From Blastomussa wellsi (Eukaryota; Cnidaria; Anthozoa; Scleractinia; Plerogyridae), in NCBI GenBank assembly GCA_947652115.1, contig OX393564.1, positions 13,507,684 to 13,571,683 of the forward strand: 64,000 bases of DNA. The letters run 5' to 3'. Positions 34,107 through 45,260 of this stretch are shown one piece after another. Both the position numbers and the translations under genes were made by a program. The notes beneath the pieces are model-generated. The model was not told the DNA's origin. It ran no database searches and saw only the letters and a list, made by a program, of their open reading frames with translations. Every line of letters starts with the position of its first letter. Within the stretch, counting starts at the first letter, position 1.

Positions 34107-34390
34107 GTTGACATCAGCTCGTGCAAAACACATTCAAAAATTTTCTCCGCGTTTTTTTGTTTGCGAATTAGCAGCTGTCTAAGCTTGTTCCCGCCGCAAG
34201 CAAGACATAAACGGTAATCACAAAAAACTCCAACGCCGCAGCTGTGGCATGGTGCGAGCCTTTGCTTTCTTCTTCTTAGCTGAAAGTTGTGCTGGCCGCA
34301 ATATTTTCCGTCACACCGTTTGCCGCACTTCTCTTTCCGATTTCGCATCAACCACATGCAGTTGTTTGCTCCGCGCACCATTGTATTCAT
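34100..34390 (-). CDS. Cys/His-rich putative zinc-binding protein
   Basis: Starting at ATG 34390 (MNTMVRGANNCMWLM) gives 96 residues. An open frame continues upstream to 34546 but runs into palindromic DNA, so the later start is preferred. Cysteines and histidines are grouped as NCMWLMRNRKEKCGKRC, then YCGQHNF, then PCHSCGVGVFC and CLACGG. This pattern suggests two or three zinc sites binding nucleic acid. It is uninterrupted and lies at the polymerase end of the provirus. No specific family is recognised. Confidence 0.6.
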   Translation of the reverse strand: MNTMVRGANNCMWLMRNRKEKCGKRCDGKYCGQHNFQLRRRKQRLAPCHSCGVGVFCDYRLCLACGGNKLRQLLIRKQKNAEKIFECVLHELMSTS

Positions 34391-34489
34391 GGTGTCGCTT
34401 CTTTCTAATTGTCCCAACTGCTGACCCGAGGTTGGCCTTCCTCGCCTGTCCGGTGGAAAACGAATACTCACCTTGCCACCGTTTGTTTC

Positions 34490-34735
34490 CCGTTTCGAAA
34501 GCTCCCAGCGCTGTTTTGTTTGTATATTGCTTCCTTTTGTTTGCATCTTTGCTTCCTCTTTTGCTGAAGACTAGATTTCGATTGCCCGTGGGTGACTCGC
34601 TCCGACTTGTCGGAGCTGAGTCTTCCGACGTTTCGAAATCTCGTCTTCAGCAATAGAAAGCGAGTGCAAACAAAAGGAAGCAATGTGCAAACAATCTGCG
34701 CCGTTGGGTGCTTTCGAAATGGGAACTGCCAACGG
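34490..34735. repeat. Second long imperfect palindrome adjoining the right TIR
   Basis: Blocks tttcgaaagc, tgcttccttttgtttgca and tgctgaagac on the left pair with gtcttcagca, tgcaaacaaaaggaagca and gctttcgaaa on the right. The centre is near 34610. It overlaps the inner edge of the right TIR. Confidence 0.75.
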
Positions 34736-34933
34736 CCAGGGGGTTGTCCTTCTTCGACAAGTAGTATATCCGGAATGAAACATACACACCGTAGATCATC
34801 ACCGTTTGTTTCCTATTTCGAAACCCCCTGGTGTGCGAAGCTCGTGAAGCGAGTTTCGTGCGACAGGGGGTTTTGAAATAGGAAACTAACGGTGATGATC
34901 AGGTGGTATTTGTTTCATTACGGATATACTACT
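34667..34933 (-). repeat. Right terminal inverted repeat, provirus 1
   Basis: It is the reverse complement of 21965-22232 and ends ggatatactact at 34933, directly before gaaag. Like the left copy, its outer part forms a hairpin of about 175 bp (34760-34933). Confidence 0.9.
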
Positions 34934-35868
34934 GAAAGAGACTCCTGTATTTCTTTTTGACTTGCTTTTGATTGCGAAGCCGTAAAACGAAAAGAACATT
35001 TTTCTGAGCCCACAATTCAAATAGGATTTGCCACCTGAGGTGTGAAAATTGTCACCTCGGACATCATTTTTTTAAGCTTAACTTATACTGGCTTGCCTGA
35101 TATAATTTTATTTCAGCCAGTTTTCTTGGTCTGGAGAAATTTCTATCCAAAATGGACCTGTTAAACTCAAGTCTACCACCTTAAGAATAAACCTGGAAGC
35201 CATTTGCCAACAGGTGTCTTAATTTTGTTTTCATTAAAAGCAAAACAAATTTTCCTGTTAATCTATCTCCACAACAGCTAAGTAAAACTTTATTTAAACA
35301 GGGTAGCCCATTCAGCCCAAAGGCTGGTCTCCATGGGGGCTACGATCAAAAAGAGTTGAACACTTCCAAGCAGTGATGTTGTTTTTTATTTTCCGGCAGT
35401 TTCTACTGAAATACTAGCCTAGTCACTAGGCGTTCTACCTTGCCTCACTGTCCGCACAAAGTCTGGGAAGGACTCAATGGTAGAACGCCTAGCAAATATT
35501 ACCAATTGAAAATACCCTGACTGAATTTTACAAGTTTCCATGTCTGTTCTCTGGGCTAGTCTCCACTTATTTTGCTACAGCTGCTCACGGATGGATTATT
35601 GAAGTGTCTATAAACATGTGTAAGTTCTGGACTTTGTGACTAAACATTGTTTTTATTTTATTCGTTGTTGCTTTCTTCAAATGTCTTCCCAGTACAAACT
35701 TTGTTGAGTTGCAAGGCAAATTTTTTGTATGCAATCAGTTTTGTTTCAGAATGGGAGTGACATTTTGAGTTCGCTAAGGGTCAAAAAGAGAGCCTGGAAG
35801 TTGGCCTTGTCAAATATCTGAGAGCGTTGTTTACGGCAGTAAAAATATTCAGTTATGAGCAGTTACGA
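34934..35868. other. Intron sequence; short hairpin only
   Basis: No gene is recognised. A perfect 14-bp stem, ctaggcgttctacc (35426-35439) with ggtagaacgcctag (35479-35492), is the only structured piece noticed. Confidence 0.4.
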
Positions 35869-38800
35869 GCAGTCCCCACGAAACCTGGTAGACACGCCCA
35901 CACGGCGAGGCTCGAAAAAAAGGGACTACCGACTAATCCACAGCGTTTGACCTTTCATGGCCGAGTGATTTTTTGATGTTAATTTCAACTAATTAACCAC
36001 GCCCAATGATTTAATCCTTGTCTTGATGTGCTGTCAATTTTCCTTGTCACTTCCCCAGGAGTTTCAAAGATGAAAATAGTTTTCGTCACGAGAAAACGTG
36101 ACTAAAAGATTGCAGCGAAAGGGGATGTCTTCAATCAACGAAACTTCCAAGAACAAGTGAAGAGAAGGCCGGCCTTGCAACGATTTTTGTAGAGTTTGCA
36201 GATGTAAAGGGTTTCAACTGAGAATTTGTTTTAAATTCTGTTATGAGCGGGAATATAAAATGTCCATTGGCTGATTTTCGTTAGAACTCGGTTTCACTTG
36301 CAGAAAAGCCTGTCTGCCTCAAGCCGTGTATGTGCTACAAGTGCAACAAAGATGAATGGGTTTCTGTGATCTGGCTTTGTATCAGTGGAAGATTCGTCAA
36401 GTTCAATACAATGATTCAAGCGAACGTCTGTTTCGCTACATTCATCTGCCGGATTTGATGTGAACAGCGCTCCGTCAGAGCTTAAAGCATTTTCTAATTG
36501 GAAACTGGTACATGAAATTCAAGCTTTTTGTTCTTTGTGATACAGTTGGATCTCAGGGACCACCAATGTTCATCAGTCTGATAGAAAACAAAAGCATTAA
36601 AAACAAAAATATTATTTACCATGTCTATACTGTGAGATTTATCTACAACCACCGTTTATTTTGATTATTCTGATTTCAATGGAAGGAAAACAAAGTTCGG
36701 TTAGCAACCTGGCCTTGCTTTGCTTGACAAAACACTTGATAAATGAGGCTTTTTCCAAAAATTAATAGCAAGAAGGTTGTGAAGAAGAGCTTTCAACGTT
36801 TGTGTTTGGTGTGGTTTCAAAGCTTTTATGACACGCAAGGACAGACTTGAGTGTTTACATGTGTGACCTTTCACACGAAAACATTCCGAACGGTTAGCTG
36901 TTCCAATGGCTAACAAACGGCAAGTGAACGGATGATGAACGCCTAACAAGCCATGTGAAACTGATTCAGTGAACGTATGAATGGCTAATGAAAATTTTCG
37001 CACGGATAAGGTCGAACGTATGAACGGCTAATGAAAATTTTCGCATGATGAGGTCGAACGGAAACACAAATAATGATAATTTTCGAACGGCAAAAGTCGA
37101 GCGGCTGAACGATTGTAGAAATTCTTCGAACGGTGGATAAAATTAACCGATGACTTCGGATTACATGGATCGATCGACTGAATAAACTGTCGAACAAAAT
37201 AATTATTATTATCAAATGGTTCACTTGTAATTGGAAATAAACATCCAAGCCTTGAATAAAACAAATACTGCATAGAAAATTGAAGTCTTTTGAGAGTAAA
37301 GCAAAATAATTTTTCTTCTAAGGAAAAACAGACCCGAAACATCTTCTGCACTCATTTGCTCCAAAAAACACTTTGTCACGCAACCATTTCCACAATGATA
37401 TCATCTTGCTGGTCAGAGTACTGCCGTTGACTGGGTGATGCTTTCCCTTAACAATTTATAGTCGAGACAATTCCCACGACGTGCTGACTGCTTTTCGTCA
37501 CACACAGAATAATGTGTGACAACCGGTGCCAATTTGTCGGCCCCGTTGAATTTGCATATATTTGCCACGTGTGACACAATCTGTAAAAAGATCACTTGAA
37601 ACTTGTCGAATCTTGAGTCGACTTGACTTTTGGTGCACTCAAAAGGAGTATCCCCCACGTCGGTTGCATCTAGGCAGTGAAACGCGTCTGAAAAAAAAAT
37701 GTTCTAATTGGGTAATGGTTTGAAGTGTTCAAAGTTTGAAGCAACGTCAGGTGACGTTTCGCATGAGCGATCACAGATTGAGTGTATGGGCGACAAAAAA
37801 ATGGCTATGCCTGATGAATTTGGTCAAATTTAACTTTATATCACTTATATAGCAAACTTTAGTTTCAAGCCTTATGCGTTTTTCAAGAGGATAAAACTGA
37901 ATGATTTTCAGAAAATTGATTTTCATTCACAGCCGAGTCAGCCAGACAAAAATAATTCGCCCCAGTGTTGGTGGCTTGCTGAGCATAAAAGTTTCTGTTT
38001 TATTCCGATGATTTAGCAAAGCAAAGCCATTTTTGACAACTTAACTGCATAAGGGTTTAATCTGCACCAGTTATAAATACTGTGAAGAGTATAGATCTTA
38101 ACCATAGAACTACATTTCATATTTCAGGATACACATTTGTAGTCTGTCCAGATTTATATTTTCAGTTCAGTTCAGTTGCCGGTTTTCAGACTCCTAGTTA
38201 GCACCGGGAGTTGGCATTTACATGTAAAACGCAAAGATTTTGTTATAGTCCTAAAACATTATAGTTTTACAAATTTGGAAGAAATTTATAGACAAAGGTT
38301 TATGTTTACATTATTTTTTTCACAGTAACGTAAAACTGAAAGCGAGAAAATTATTATCGGCTGATTGACTCGTGGAAACGGTCACCACTGCAAATTGTGT
38401 GTGTTAGTTCCGAAAATACCTGAAGTAAGAAAAGCGAAACGCGGTGCCAGACATCTGACAAGCGATATGTTGGTTACGCATTGCTGATGGTTCCATGACT
38501 GATCAAAATATTGATAGCGAGCCTCTCTTGGCTGTTCAGCCGTTCAGTTCGGCCTCATCGATTTTGAAATGGTTTTCGCTGGATTTTGTTTCTGACTGGA
38601 ATGCGTTCTCAATGTTTGACCAACTTTATGGTTAATTGGTCATTTCCGTAAGGGTCGTTTTATGTTGTGTAATGTAAACATGGCCGCAAGTTCGAATGGT
38701 TGACAAATAATTTATTTTTTCAACGGATAGCTCGAGCCGTGCGAACAGCTGTTGAATTTTTTCCAACGGATGGCTCAAGCTGTGCGAACGAACGGCTGAT

Positions 38801-39037
38801 GATTTTTTTCCAACGGATAGCTCGAGCCCTGCGAAGGGTTGAGAGGTCACGTGTTCTTGTCAACACTCAAATCGTTAGCAATCATATTTTTGTGTTGTGA
38901 GAGCAATTCATAATTCAAATGCTGTGGTTTAGTCGGTAGTCCCTTTTTTCATGCCTCACCGCGTGGGCACGTCTACCAGGTTTCGCGTGGCCATTTTTTC
39001 GGTTCGTGCTCACCGGACTAAGAAAAAAAGGGACTGC
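35869..39037. mobile_element. 3.2-kb non-autonomous TIR element
   Basis: Both ends begin GCAGTCC. The inverted ends share cgaaacctggtagac, cgcccac and gggactaccgactaa blocks over more than 100 bp. A third copy of this end starts at 63536. The interior lacks a recognisable transposase. Subterminal gaacgg-rich repeats lie near 36.88-37.14 and 38.69-38.84 kb. No clear target duplication was found. Confidence 0.65.
38700..38840. repeat. Subterminal tandem repeats, three units
   Basis: The block caacggatagctcgagcc followed by gtgcgaac repeats three times at about 50-60 bp spacing inside the right part of the TIR element. Confidence 0.7.
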
Positions 39038-39210
39038 TAGTAGTCTAGATTAAACATCAATTTTATTTGCAGAATGGTCTTGTCTTGTTATTTACATTCA
39101 CAAAAGGCTACACTCATCATCGAGTGTCAAAAGGCAACTGGGCTCGCCTAACAGTCATCGCAAGAGCCCGGCAAATATTTATCCCCCCTGGGACTCAGAT
39201 TTTTTCCTAA

Positions 39211-39371
39211 GGGCCAGTTTACATGGAGGTGGGGGACCCTGGGTCCTGGGTCCTGGGTACCACGCCACTCCGGGGTCAGTAAATTGCATGTAAACACAAG
39301 CTTTTTTCCGACCCCACCTAGGCGGGTTACCTCACCTACCTGGGGTCCCCCACCTCCATGTAAACAGGCCC
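39211..39371. mobile_element. PIF/Harbinger-like MITE, 161 bp
   Basis: Terminal inverted repeats of about 30 bp begin GGGCCAGTTTACATGGAGGT and are flanked by a 3-bp TAA duplication (39208-39210 and 39372-39374). Both features are typical of PIF/Harbinger elements. It is non-coding. Confidence 0.75.
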
Positions 39372-39544
39372 TAACTTTGCATTTGATGCTACTTGATATC
39401 ATGTTGTTTTTGTTACTCTATATTTAAATTTAGAGGAACAGAAGCAATTGAATCATAGCTCTCTTTCAACGAAGAATTTTATCACAGAGGTCATGGGTTC
39501 AAGTATCATTCAAGCCCAAAATTTTTCAGGCTTTTGTTTCTGTA

Positions 39545-40640
39545 ACTGTGATAACAATATAATAACAATATAATTTGGTTTTATCAACTGGGTTGATAAT
39601 GTGAATTGGCCACCGTAAAGAGATTGGGGAGCAGTCGTTTCGAGCATTAGCCCTTCGTCAGAACGAATCAAGGAAGTGTGGGTCGTGTGTGGTTTATATA
39701 TAGAAAGATGGAGCTTCGCTATTGGTTGGTGCCTGGTAATGTGAAAACAACGGAATAAATTAGTTGAATGAAAAGCGTTCGTTAATACCGTGAGGATTAA
39801 GAGTGCCAATTTGAAAAATAATTTTTTGTTCTAGAGTTTTGCAGCTTTCCTTGCTTTCTTGGTGAAGGAAAAGGCCGCAGACTGTCATATGTTGCTTAGA
39901 ATGATTTTGTGAGATTGAAGTGTCTCGCAACCAGTTTAGATGCATTTTTGTCGTCTTTCTCTACGTCCCGAAGGTGTTCTCGGAATCGGTCGCCTAGTCG
40001 TCTCCCTGTTTCGCCGATGTATAACTTTTTGCAAAGAGTGCAAGTTATGCAGTAGATGACATTGGCTGAGGTACAGGTAAAATGATCAGTGATCTTGATA
40101 GATCGCTTTGGTCCTGATATTTTGTCAACGTTGTGAATGAAAGGGCATGTTTTGCATCGTGCGCGAGCGCATTTAAAAGTTCCGGGTTGATCACTTGTTT
40201 GGAATGCACTTCTGACTAAAAAGTTACCTATGTTTTTATCGCATTTGAAGGAAATTAATGGAGGTTGCGAAAAGATTCTACCAGTATGGGGATTATTTTG
40301 AAGTAATTTAAAGTTTTTGAGAATGATGGATTTTGCTGCGTGGTTATGAGGGTGAAATGTAAGGGTGATTGGAATTCTATCGTTGTTAATTTCTCTCTGT
40401 GACGTTTGTAGTGCTGGCTGTCGATCAATTTGTTGGGCGCGATGATGGCCCTCTTAAACAACAGAAGCAGGATAGCTGCGCTTGTCAAAGAAATTGCACA
40501 TTTCCTCTGATTTTAAGGAAAAATCAGAATCGTCACTACAAATACGGCAAAGTCTAAGAAACTGAGAGTAAGGAATGGAATTCTTGACATGTGATGGATG
40601 ATAAGATGAATACGAAAAATAACTATGAGCAAATATCTAT
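39545..40640 (-). pseudogene. Penelope-like element 3' half with GIY-YIG endonuclease
   Basis: On the minus strand the region reads, across several frames, a link segment (SQFLRLCRICSDDSDFSL), a zinc-like segment (CARARCKTCPFIHN), and the GIY-YIG nuclease start CITCTLCKKLYIGETGRRLG at about 40.05-39.98 kb. It then ends with LEQKIIFQIGTLNPHGINE. The nuclease nicks the target for reverse transcription. The RT part is absent, so the copy is 5'-truncated. Its 3' end matches the 138-bp insertion at 4407. Confidence 0.8.
39630..39661 (-). ncRNA. Hammerhead-like motif of the PLE end
   Basis: The minus strand reads CTGACGA, A, GGGC-loop-GCTC, GAAAC. This is the same architecture as at 3050-3082, with the same extra A between core and stem II. 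Activity is not shown. Confidence 0.35.
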
Positions 40641-40827
40641 TCATTTGTGATAACAATAACCTTTAGAGGCTGTTGGATTTAAGTTAACAGCATTGCGAAG
40701 ATCTCTCATTTGTTGAATTCTTTCATCATAGTTCAAGTATTTATGAAATTTCAATTGATTCTTGCATCTCCAACTTTTACTGGCATATTACAAATTTACA
40801 AAGTGATCAGCTTCTAACAGGCTTGAT

Positions 40828-40900
40828 TCCTCAGTTGGTAGAGCACTGCACCAGTATCACAGAGGTCATCGGTTTGAGTCCCATTCAAGCCAGAATTTCC
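40828..40900 (+). mobile_element. tRNA-like SINE head
   Basis: A box tcagttggtagagc (40831-40844) and B box ggtttgagtccc (40871-40882) are present. A related fragment without a clear A box lies at about 39.48-39.54 kb. Confidence 0.55.
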
Positions 40901-41413
40901 TCAGGCTTTCTGTTTAGAGTGTCAAATTTCATAAATTGGATGTTCAATTTCACCATCCCCCCAGCAAAATATTTGCATTCCTCTCCAATTTGGTGAATCA
41001 TTCTTGCACTGTTATCTGGGAGCTTCTGGGTTCTCCTTCAAATGTCGCTGTACTGAGGTAGCTAGATAGTCCACCAGCTAAATCCTTGCTTTAGGATTTT
41101 ATCTTTCAGTTTTGGTGCTTTCTTTTATATGAAAATGAAACAAACTTTTGTGTTTCTTCTTTGATGACAACAAATTAAACATTTACTAACATTATCCAAA
41201 ACACTCAAAGCACCCTATTGAACATCCAGTACAAACATGCGATAATCACACAACACAACAAACATGTCACCCATTGACAGCTCTCAAGAAGACCATTTGT
41301 GGAAAACATTGTCTTTCCACGAGAGTAAATAACTTTGTTTAGAATCAGTCCTTTTCTGTGGGTTATTTTTAAATAATATAATGATAAAGAATTGCCATGA
41401 GATAACCAAAGAT

Positions 41414-41513
41414 GGTATTTGAATCACTTGGTCAAAATATCACGTGACAACAACCTTACCTCTGATATTTGAATTACGCGGTCAAAATACCATGTGACAA
41501 CAACCTTACTTTA
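41414..41513. repeat. Two-copy tandem duplication, about 50 bp
   Basis: The unit gtatttgaatcacttggtca plus aaatatcacgtgacaacaacc is repeated once with a few changes, ending just before the exon-bearing segment. Confidence 0.65.
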
Positions 41514-41584
41514 CAAAAGACATTCAATATTAATAAGGCTACTGGCTTTACTGATTCACGCTTGTCAATTGTTGGGCTTAACAG

Positions 41585-41718
41585 GTATCAATACTGCTGT
41601 GGCCCCTGTATATTTATCTGAGATTGCTCCTATCAGATTGCGAGGTGCTCTTGGTGTACTCAATCAGTTTGGAATAGTCACTGGAATGCTTGTAGGATTT
41701 ATATTTGGACTTAAACAG
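41585..41718 (+). CDS. SLC2A-family glucose transporter, internal exon
   Basis: It encodes INTAVAPVYLSEIAPIRLRG and GALGVLNQFGIVTGMLVG, covering the transmembrane helix 4-5 signature PxYxxEIxPxxxRG of sugar transporters. The acceptor is gggcttaacag and the donor is CAG|gtaggt. The 134-bp exon starts with the two bases that complete the Gly codon opened at 18400 and ends in phase 0. The intron before it is 23,184 bp and contains provirus 1. Confidence 0.92.
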
Positions 41719-41771
41719 GTAGGTAAAAATGAAGCAACATTGTTTTAATTGAGCTCCATCTCTAGTGGGAA

Positions 41772-42018
41772 CTACAACCACAGACAAAAGTAGTTGGGAA
41801 GGTTGTAAACATAGACCCGATTACTGTAAGTTTTGAACCCAACTTAGAAAACACTAAATGCTACACTATTTTAGGACCCCCTCTCCCCCTATCAATGTTG
41901 GAATCTCACTTTACAATCCTGTACGAAAAAGGTTGCTAGTGGGCTCAACATTGAATAGGGGAGGGGGAGGGGAGGAAAAAAGTGCAAAGCTTCCCAACAC
42001 TTTTGTCTGTGGTTGTAT
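41772..42018. mobile_element. Foldback MITE, about 247 bp
   Basis: The left end acaaccacagacaaaagt pairs with the right end acttttgtctgtggttgt. Inner blocks ccccctctccccctatcaatg and caacattgaataggggaggg also pair. A weak relative may lie near 316-405. Confidence 0.7.
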
Positions 42019-43509
42019 GAAAAGGAGTATGCGTCTTTGGAGGCTAATAACTTGGAATGTATTAATGATATAGCGGTGATATCAGGCCAGTGGAATGTCT
42101 ATTGACTGCTGTTTGTAGTGATTAAGTGAGTTCCTTGAATCGTGAAATTGACGAATTATATGAAACATGAGAGTTTTAAATGTATCATGGTTGCGTGACT
42201 TTATATTATGAATAAACACACAAACATGTGTGTTTATTACATACTACGGAGGCAACTTTTAAGCGAAGAATAGCTTTAGCTTTGAAAAATGCTTGTTTGT
42301 GGACGGTAGTGCAAATTCTTGTTTTTTGTATATCGTGATAATTAAGAGTAACATTGAGGAAAAGTAGTGATTGCCGTGTAACGTTGTTCAGGTCTAAACA
42401 TTGTACGGGGTCGAGATGCAAAGATTTCACTTAAGCAAAATAATTGCAAGGAATATTCTGGTACACCAAAAACCAGAGTAGATAGGGGGGGATAAAAGCA
42501 TTATTTGTAGGGAATCGATTGCTCTGAGTACTCAAATTTGTTTTTATCACAAAAAGCAATGAACAGGTAGAAGTTAAAAGCTTGAAGTCTTCAACATATT
42601 ACTATTTGTCAATAAAAGAAAAAAATAAATTGATAAACCTTTAGAATCTCAACTATCTGTTAAGTTTACGTGACCTTTAAGTGTTGTTGCAGTTAACTAT
42701 TAACTATTTTGAGTACAGTACTCTACACGTTATTCCACATTACCCTGTAAAGAGAACCCCAAATATCGGTAATTTAGAAGTTATTCACGTACAGCTTCCA
42801 CTGAAATGTGTTTGCAATGTAATAAATAAAATAAATTGTCCGATTTTTATAATCTCAATTCAAGCAATATTGCAATTTTGAACAGTACACCACTGAAGAA
42901 CTGTATTTAAAAGAAAATTAATCATTAACCTTTTAGTTCCGTTCAGTTTTGGTGTAGTACGGTGGGTTTTTCAGTCAATTCAAACTGAATTACCCTAAAA
43001 ATGCCATTCAGCCAAGACATCATCCCAGTAAGTGCAACAAGTCTTTATTTCATTTAAAGATATTTTAAAACGTTGCATTTTGAGGGAAAAATAGTGAAGT
43101 ACTGTTATTATTCAGTGGCGAACTGTGGTGTTGTGGAAGATCACTTTTTTAGGTGTTGACAGAGTAGAACCTTGACAGAACTGAGCTCAAGTGAGTACAA
43201 AATGTTCAATTCATAACAGCAATCGATCGTATTAACGGCATGTATAGAAAACCTGAAGCAATTAAAATATTCCAGCCTGTGGAATTTGCTGAAAAAACCA
43301 CAGCAACCTCTTCGCTTTCCATACATTATTCCTTTGAATGGTTAGCTTATATTGTAGTTGTTAGGGGGCGCATCTGCGTCTGTAAACACTGGTGCCTTCC
43401 CAACCTCAGATTCGAATACAGGTCTGGAACTGTAGGTTCAGGACAGGTAATGGTAATTTTCTTGGGGCATATAAATCAAGTTAAAACGTTATGTCCGAAA
43501 ACGTGATGT
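42019..43509. other. Intron sequence, nothing recognised
   Basis: Only a small palindrome around 42208-42240 (ataaacacac...gtgtgtttat) stands out. No gene is supported. Confidence 0.4.
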
Positions 43510-44310
43510 TTTTTGTTGGCCTTTTACTGGGCTTGCTTTTGGTTCAAGAATTGCCAAGAAAGCATCAATGAGACGGGAAATACTTAACATGGAGTAGCCA
43601 AGGGTAAGTGAGGGACAATTTTCCTCCTAATCTTTTGCAGAAATTTCCAAGCGTTTTTGTGCATATTTCAAGCTCCATTAGCCCAATCAATATCATCTGG
43701 GTATCATTGGAAAGCTCTTTCCCCCTTGCAGAACTGGGGTAAATGGGATTCCTATTTTGGTCAAAGCTGATGACGTCAGAAGTGGAACACTGGTTACGGC
43801 CAGTTTAGGAGTCAGTGGGTTAATATAAAAGTCGAAAATCCCTCTTCTGAAAGAATCTTGGCATTTTCGAGCTTCATGTGGGCGGATAGCTCAAATTTAT
43901 GATGAAAGAAGCCATAAATTGATAAACTGGGTCACGTGTTTAACCCATTGACTCCTGGAGATTTTTTAAAAAAAACGTGTTTTGAACATTTTCTGGTCAG
44001 TTATAGTCTAAATATGCTTAAAATTGCTCCAAAATGCATTTGCAGAATGATGGCATGCCAGCTTTTTCACTTGTATCGCATTTAACGATATTTTAGCTCG
44101 GGCATGCACACAAATCAAAATTTCGAGATAGTTTTTGGACGAGAAAGTGACCCACGTCTTTAGGCTTTTCGATTTCTTTAATTTATTTTTCGCTTTTCCT
44201 TTCTCCTTTCCTCGTATCTTTTTTATGCTTTTGTTGGCCTTTTACTGGGCTTGCTTTTGGTTCAAGAATTGCCACAAAAGCATCATTGAGACGGGAAATA
44301 CCGGTAACGT
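43510..44310 (-). repeat. Inverted copy and partial copies of the 14.1-14.4 kb repeat
   Basis: 43510-43830 is the reverse complement of 14105-14440. From 43935 the start of the unit (aacccattgactcct) appears in plus orientation, and 44221-44310 repeats the other end (gttggccttttactgggctt). The cluster adjoins the left edge of provirus 2. Confidence 0.65.
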
Positions 44311-44315
44311 TTTTT

Positions 44316-44816
44316 TTACAAACAAAGGTCACACTCTTCTTCTTCTGGCATGTTGGCCCATTGCCAAAAGGCATGGCATTCCACCATGGCACAGTGTCCT
44401 TGTTTTTTATGCTGTTGACAATCTTGAATGAGAGAAATGTGTTGTAACTTTTCGAATTTTGGACAACCATAATGTTCTAAGTTGATAGCAGGTAGATCTA
44501 GTTCTTGTAACAATGTCTTTTCCACGTGTTCACCTTTGTAACGCACCAGGAAACATTCTGGGGTCCTGCTCTGTTTGTAGAGCTCTGCTACGTTGCCTTT
44601 CAGGTGGTCGAGATGGCATGCATTTTCCCGAAGATCGTCCTCGAAGGGTAGCCCGTGAATGCGATGATAGACATATTTCGCGGTGAGTCTGTCTATTCGG
44701 TTGAGTGTTTTCCATCGCAAGGGTTGTTGGTAGTGGTGCGCTCCGACATCACCTTGCCAGATAGTCCAACCGAGTTCTCTGGTACAGAACTTTTTTAGAT
44801 CGATGATTAAGCACAC
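44316..44816 (-). pseudogene. Polinton-associated protein, possible RNase H-like (DEDD) fold
   Basis: The frame encodes LIIDLKKFCTRELGWTIW, with an Asp near the start as in exonuclease motif I. A middle segment LVRYKGEHVEKTLLQEL precedes INLEHYGCPKFEKLQHISL, and the C-terminus carries spaced Cys/His (DCQQHKKQGHCAMVECHAF). The frame opens with GTG after an in-frame stop. The nearest ATG (44830) is out of frame, so a small indel at the 5' end is likely. I associate the pattern with proteins repeatedly found in animal Polintons; the nuclease assignment is inference. Confidence 0.55.
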
Positions 44817-44870
44817 GTTTTACACTGCATCTTGATGTGAAGAAATGAAAATGGAGAGTGCGTGGCGTTC

Positions 44871-44879
44871 TTTATATAC
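44871..44879 (-). promoter_or_regulatory. TATA box
   Basis: The minus strand reads agtatataaa, about 40-60 bp upstream of the 44830/44816 gene start. Confidence 0.45.
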
Positions 44880-44975
44880 TTTTTCTTTTTGTCATTCTTG
44901 AATCCATCTGCGAGGTTTCTGCCAAACGTTATACCCTTGTCCTCGCTGGTTGGGGTTGAAATGTGCTGACTCTTC

Positions 44976-45254
44976 TCAGGTTTTGTCTTGTGCTTTCCCT
45001 GCTTCCTCTTTCCCGACATACAGCTCCTCCCACGAAGATGGAACATTTGGACTCTCCAGGAAATCGTCTTCTTTACGTATCTGTTCGATATTATAATTGA
45101 CAATGTCCCATTTGCGCTGCGCTTCTTTGATGCTTTGCTCATTACCCTCATGGAGTGACTGCTCCACCTCTTGCTTGGCCCTTTGTTTGAACTGCTGAAG
45201 CGTGGCTTCAATTTGCTTAGCTTGTTCCCTCGCTTCCTTGCCTGAGGTAGGCAT
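44976..45254 (-). CDS. Small coiled-coil protein
   Basis: 92 codons from ATG 45254, Gln/Glu/Lys-rich helix (EAREQAKQIEATLQQFKQRA) followed by an acidic tail with PSSWEELYVG. A second frame downstream (HISTPTSEDKGITFGRNL) may be its frameshifted C-terminus. It starts 7 bp after the stop of the upstream gene. Likely a minor virion or scaffold protein; unproven. Confidence 0.5.
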   Translation of the reverse strand: MPTSGKEAREQAKQIEATLQQFKQRAKQEVEQSLHEGNEQSIKEAQRKWDIVNYNIEQIRKEDDFLESPNVPSSWEELYVGKEEAGKAQDKT

Positions 45255-45260
45255 TAGAGG

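Larger units (their letters stand above)
21965..34933. mobile_element. Polinton/adintovirus-like provirus 1 (12.97 kb), complete ends, decayed genes
   Basis: It is bounded by inverted repeats of about 267 bp (21965-22232 and 34667-34933) beginning AGTAGTATATCC. The direct repeat gaaag lies immediately outside both ends. It carries a double-jelly-roll capsid gene, packaging ATPase, RVE integrase and protein-primed DNA polymerase B, which together define Polintons/Mavericks. Left-to-centre genes are mostly on the plus strand, polymerase and Cys-rich genes on the minus strand. No adenovirus-type protease was recognised. Nonsense codons, frameshifts, a deletion at about 29.43 kb and a LINE insertion make it non-functional. 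Confidence 0.9.
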
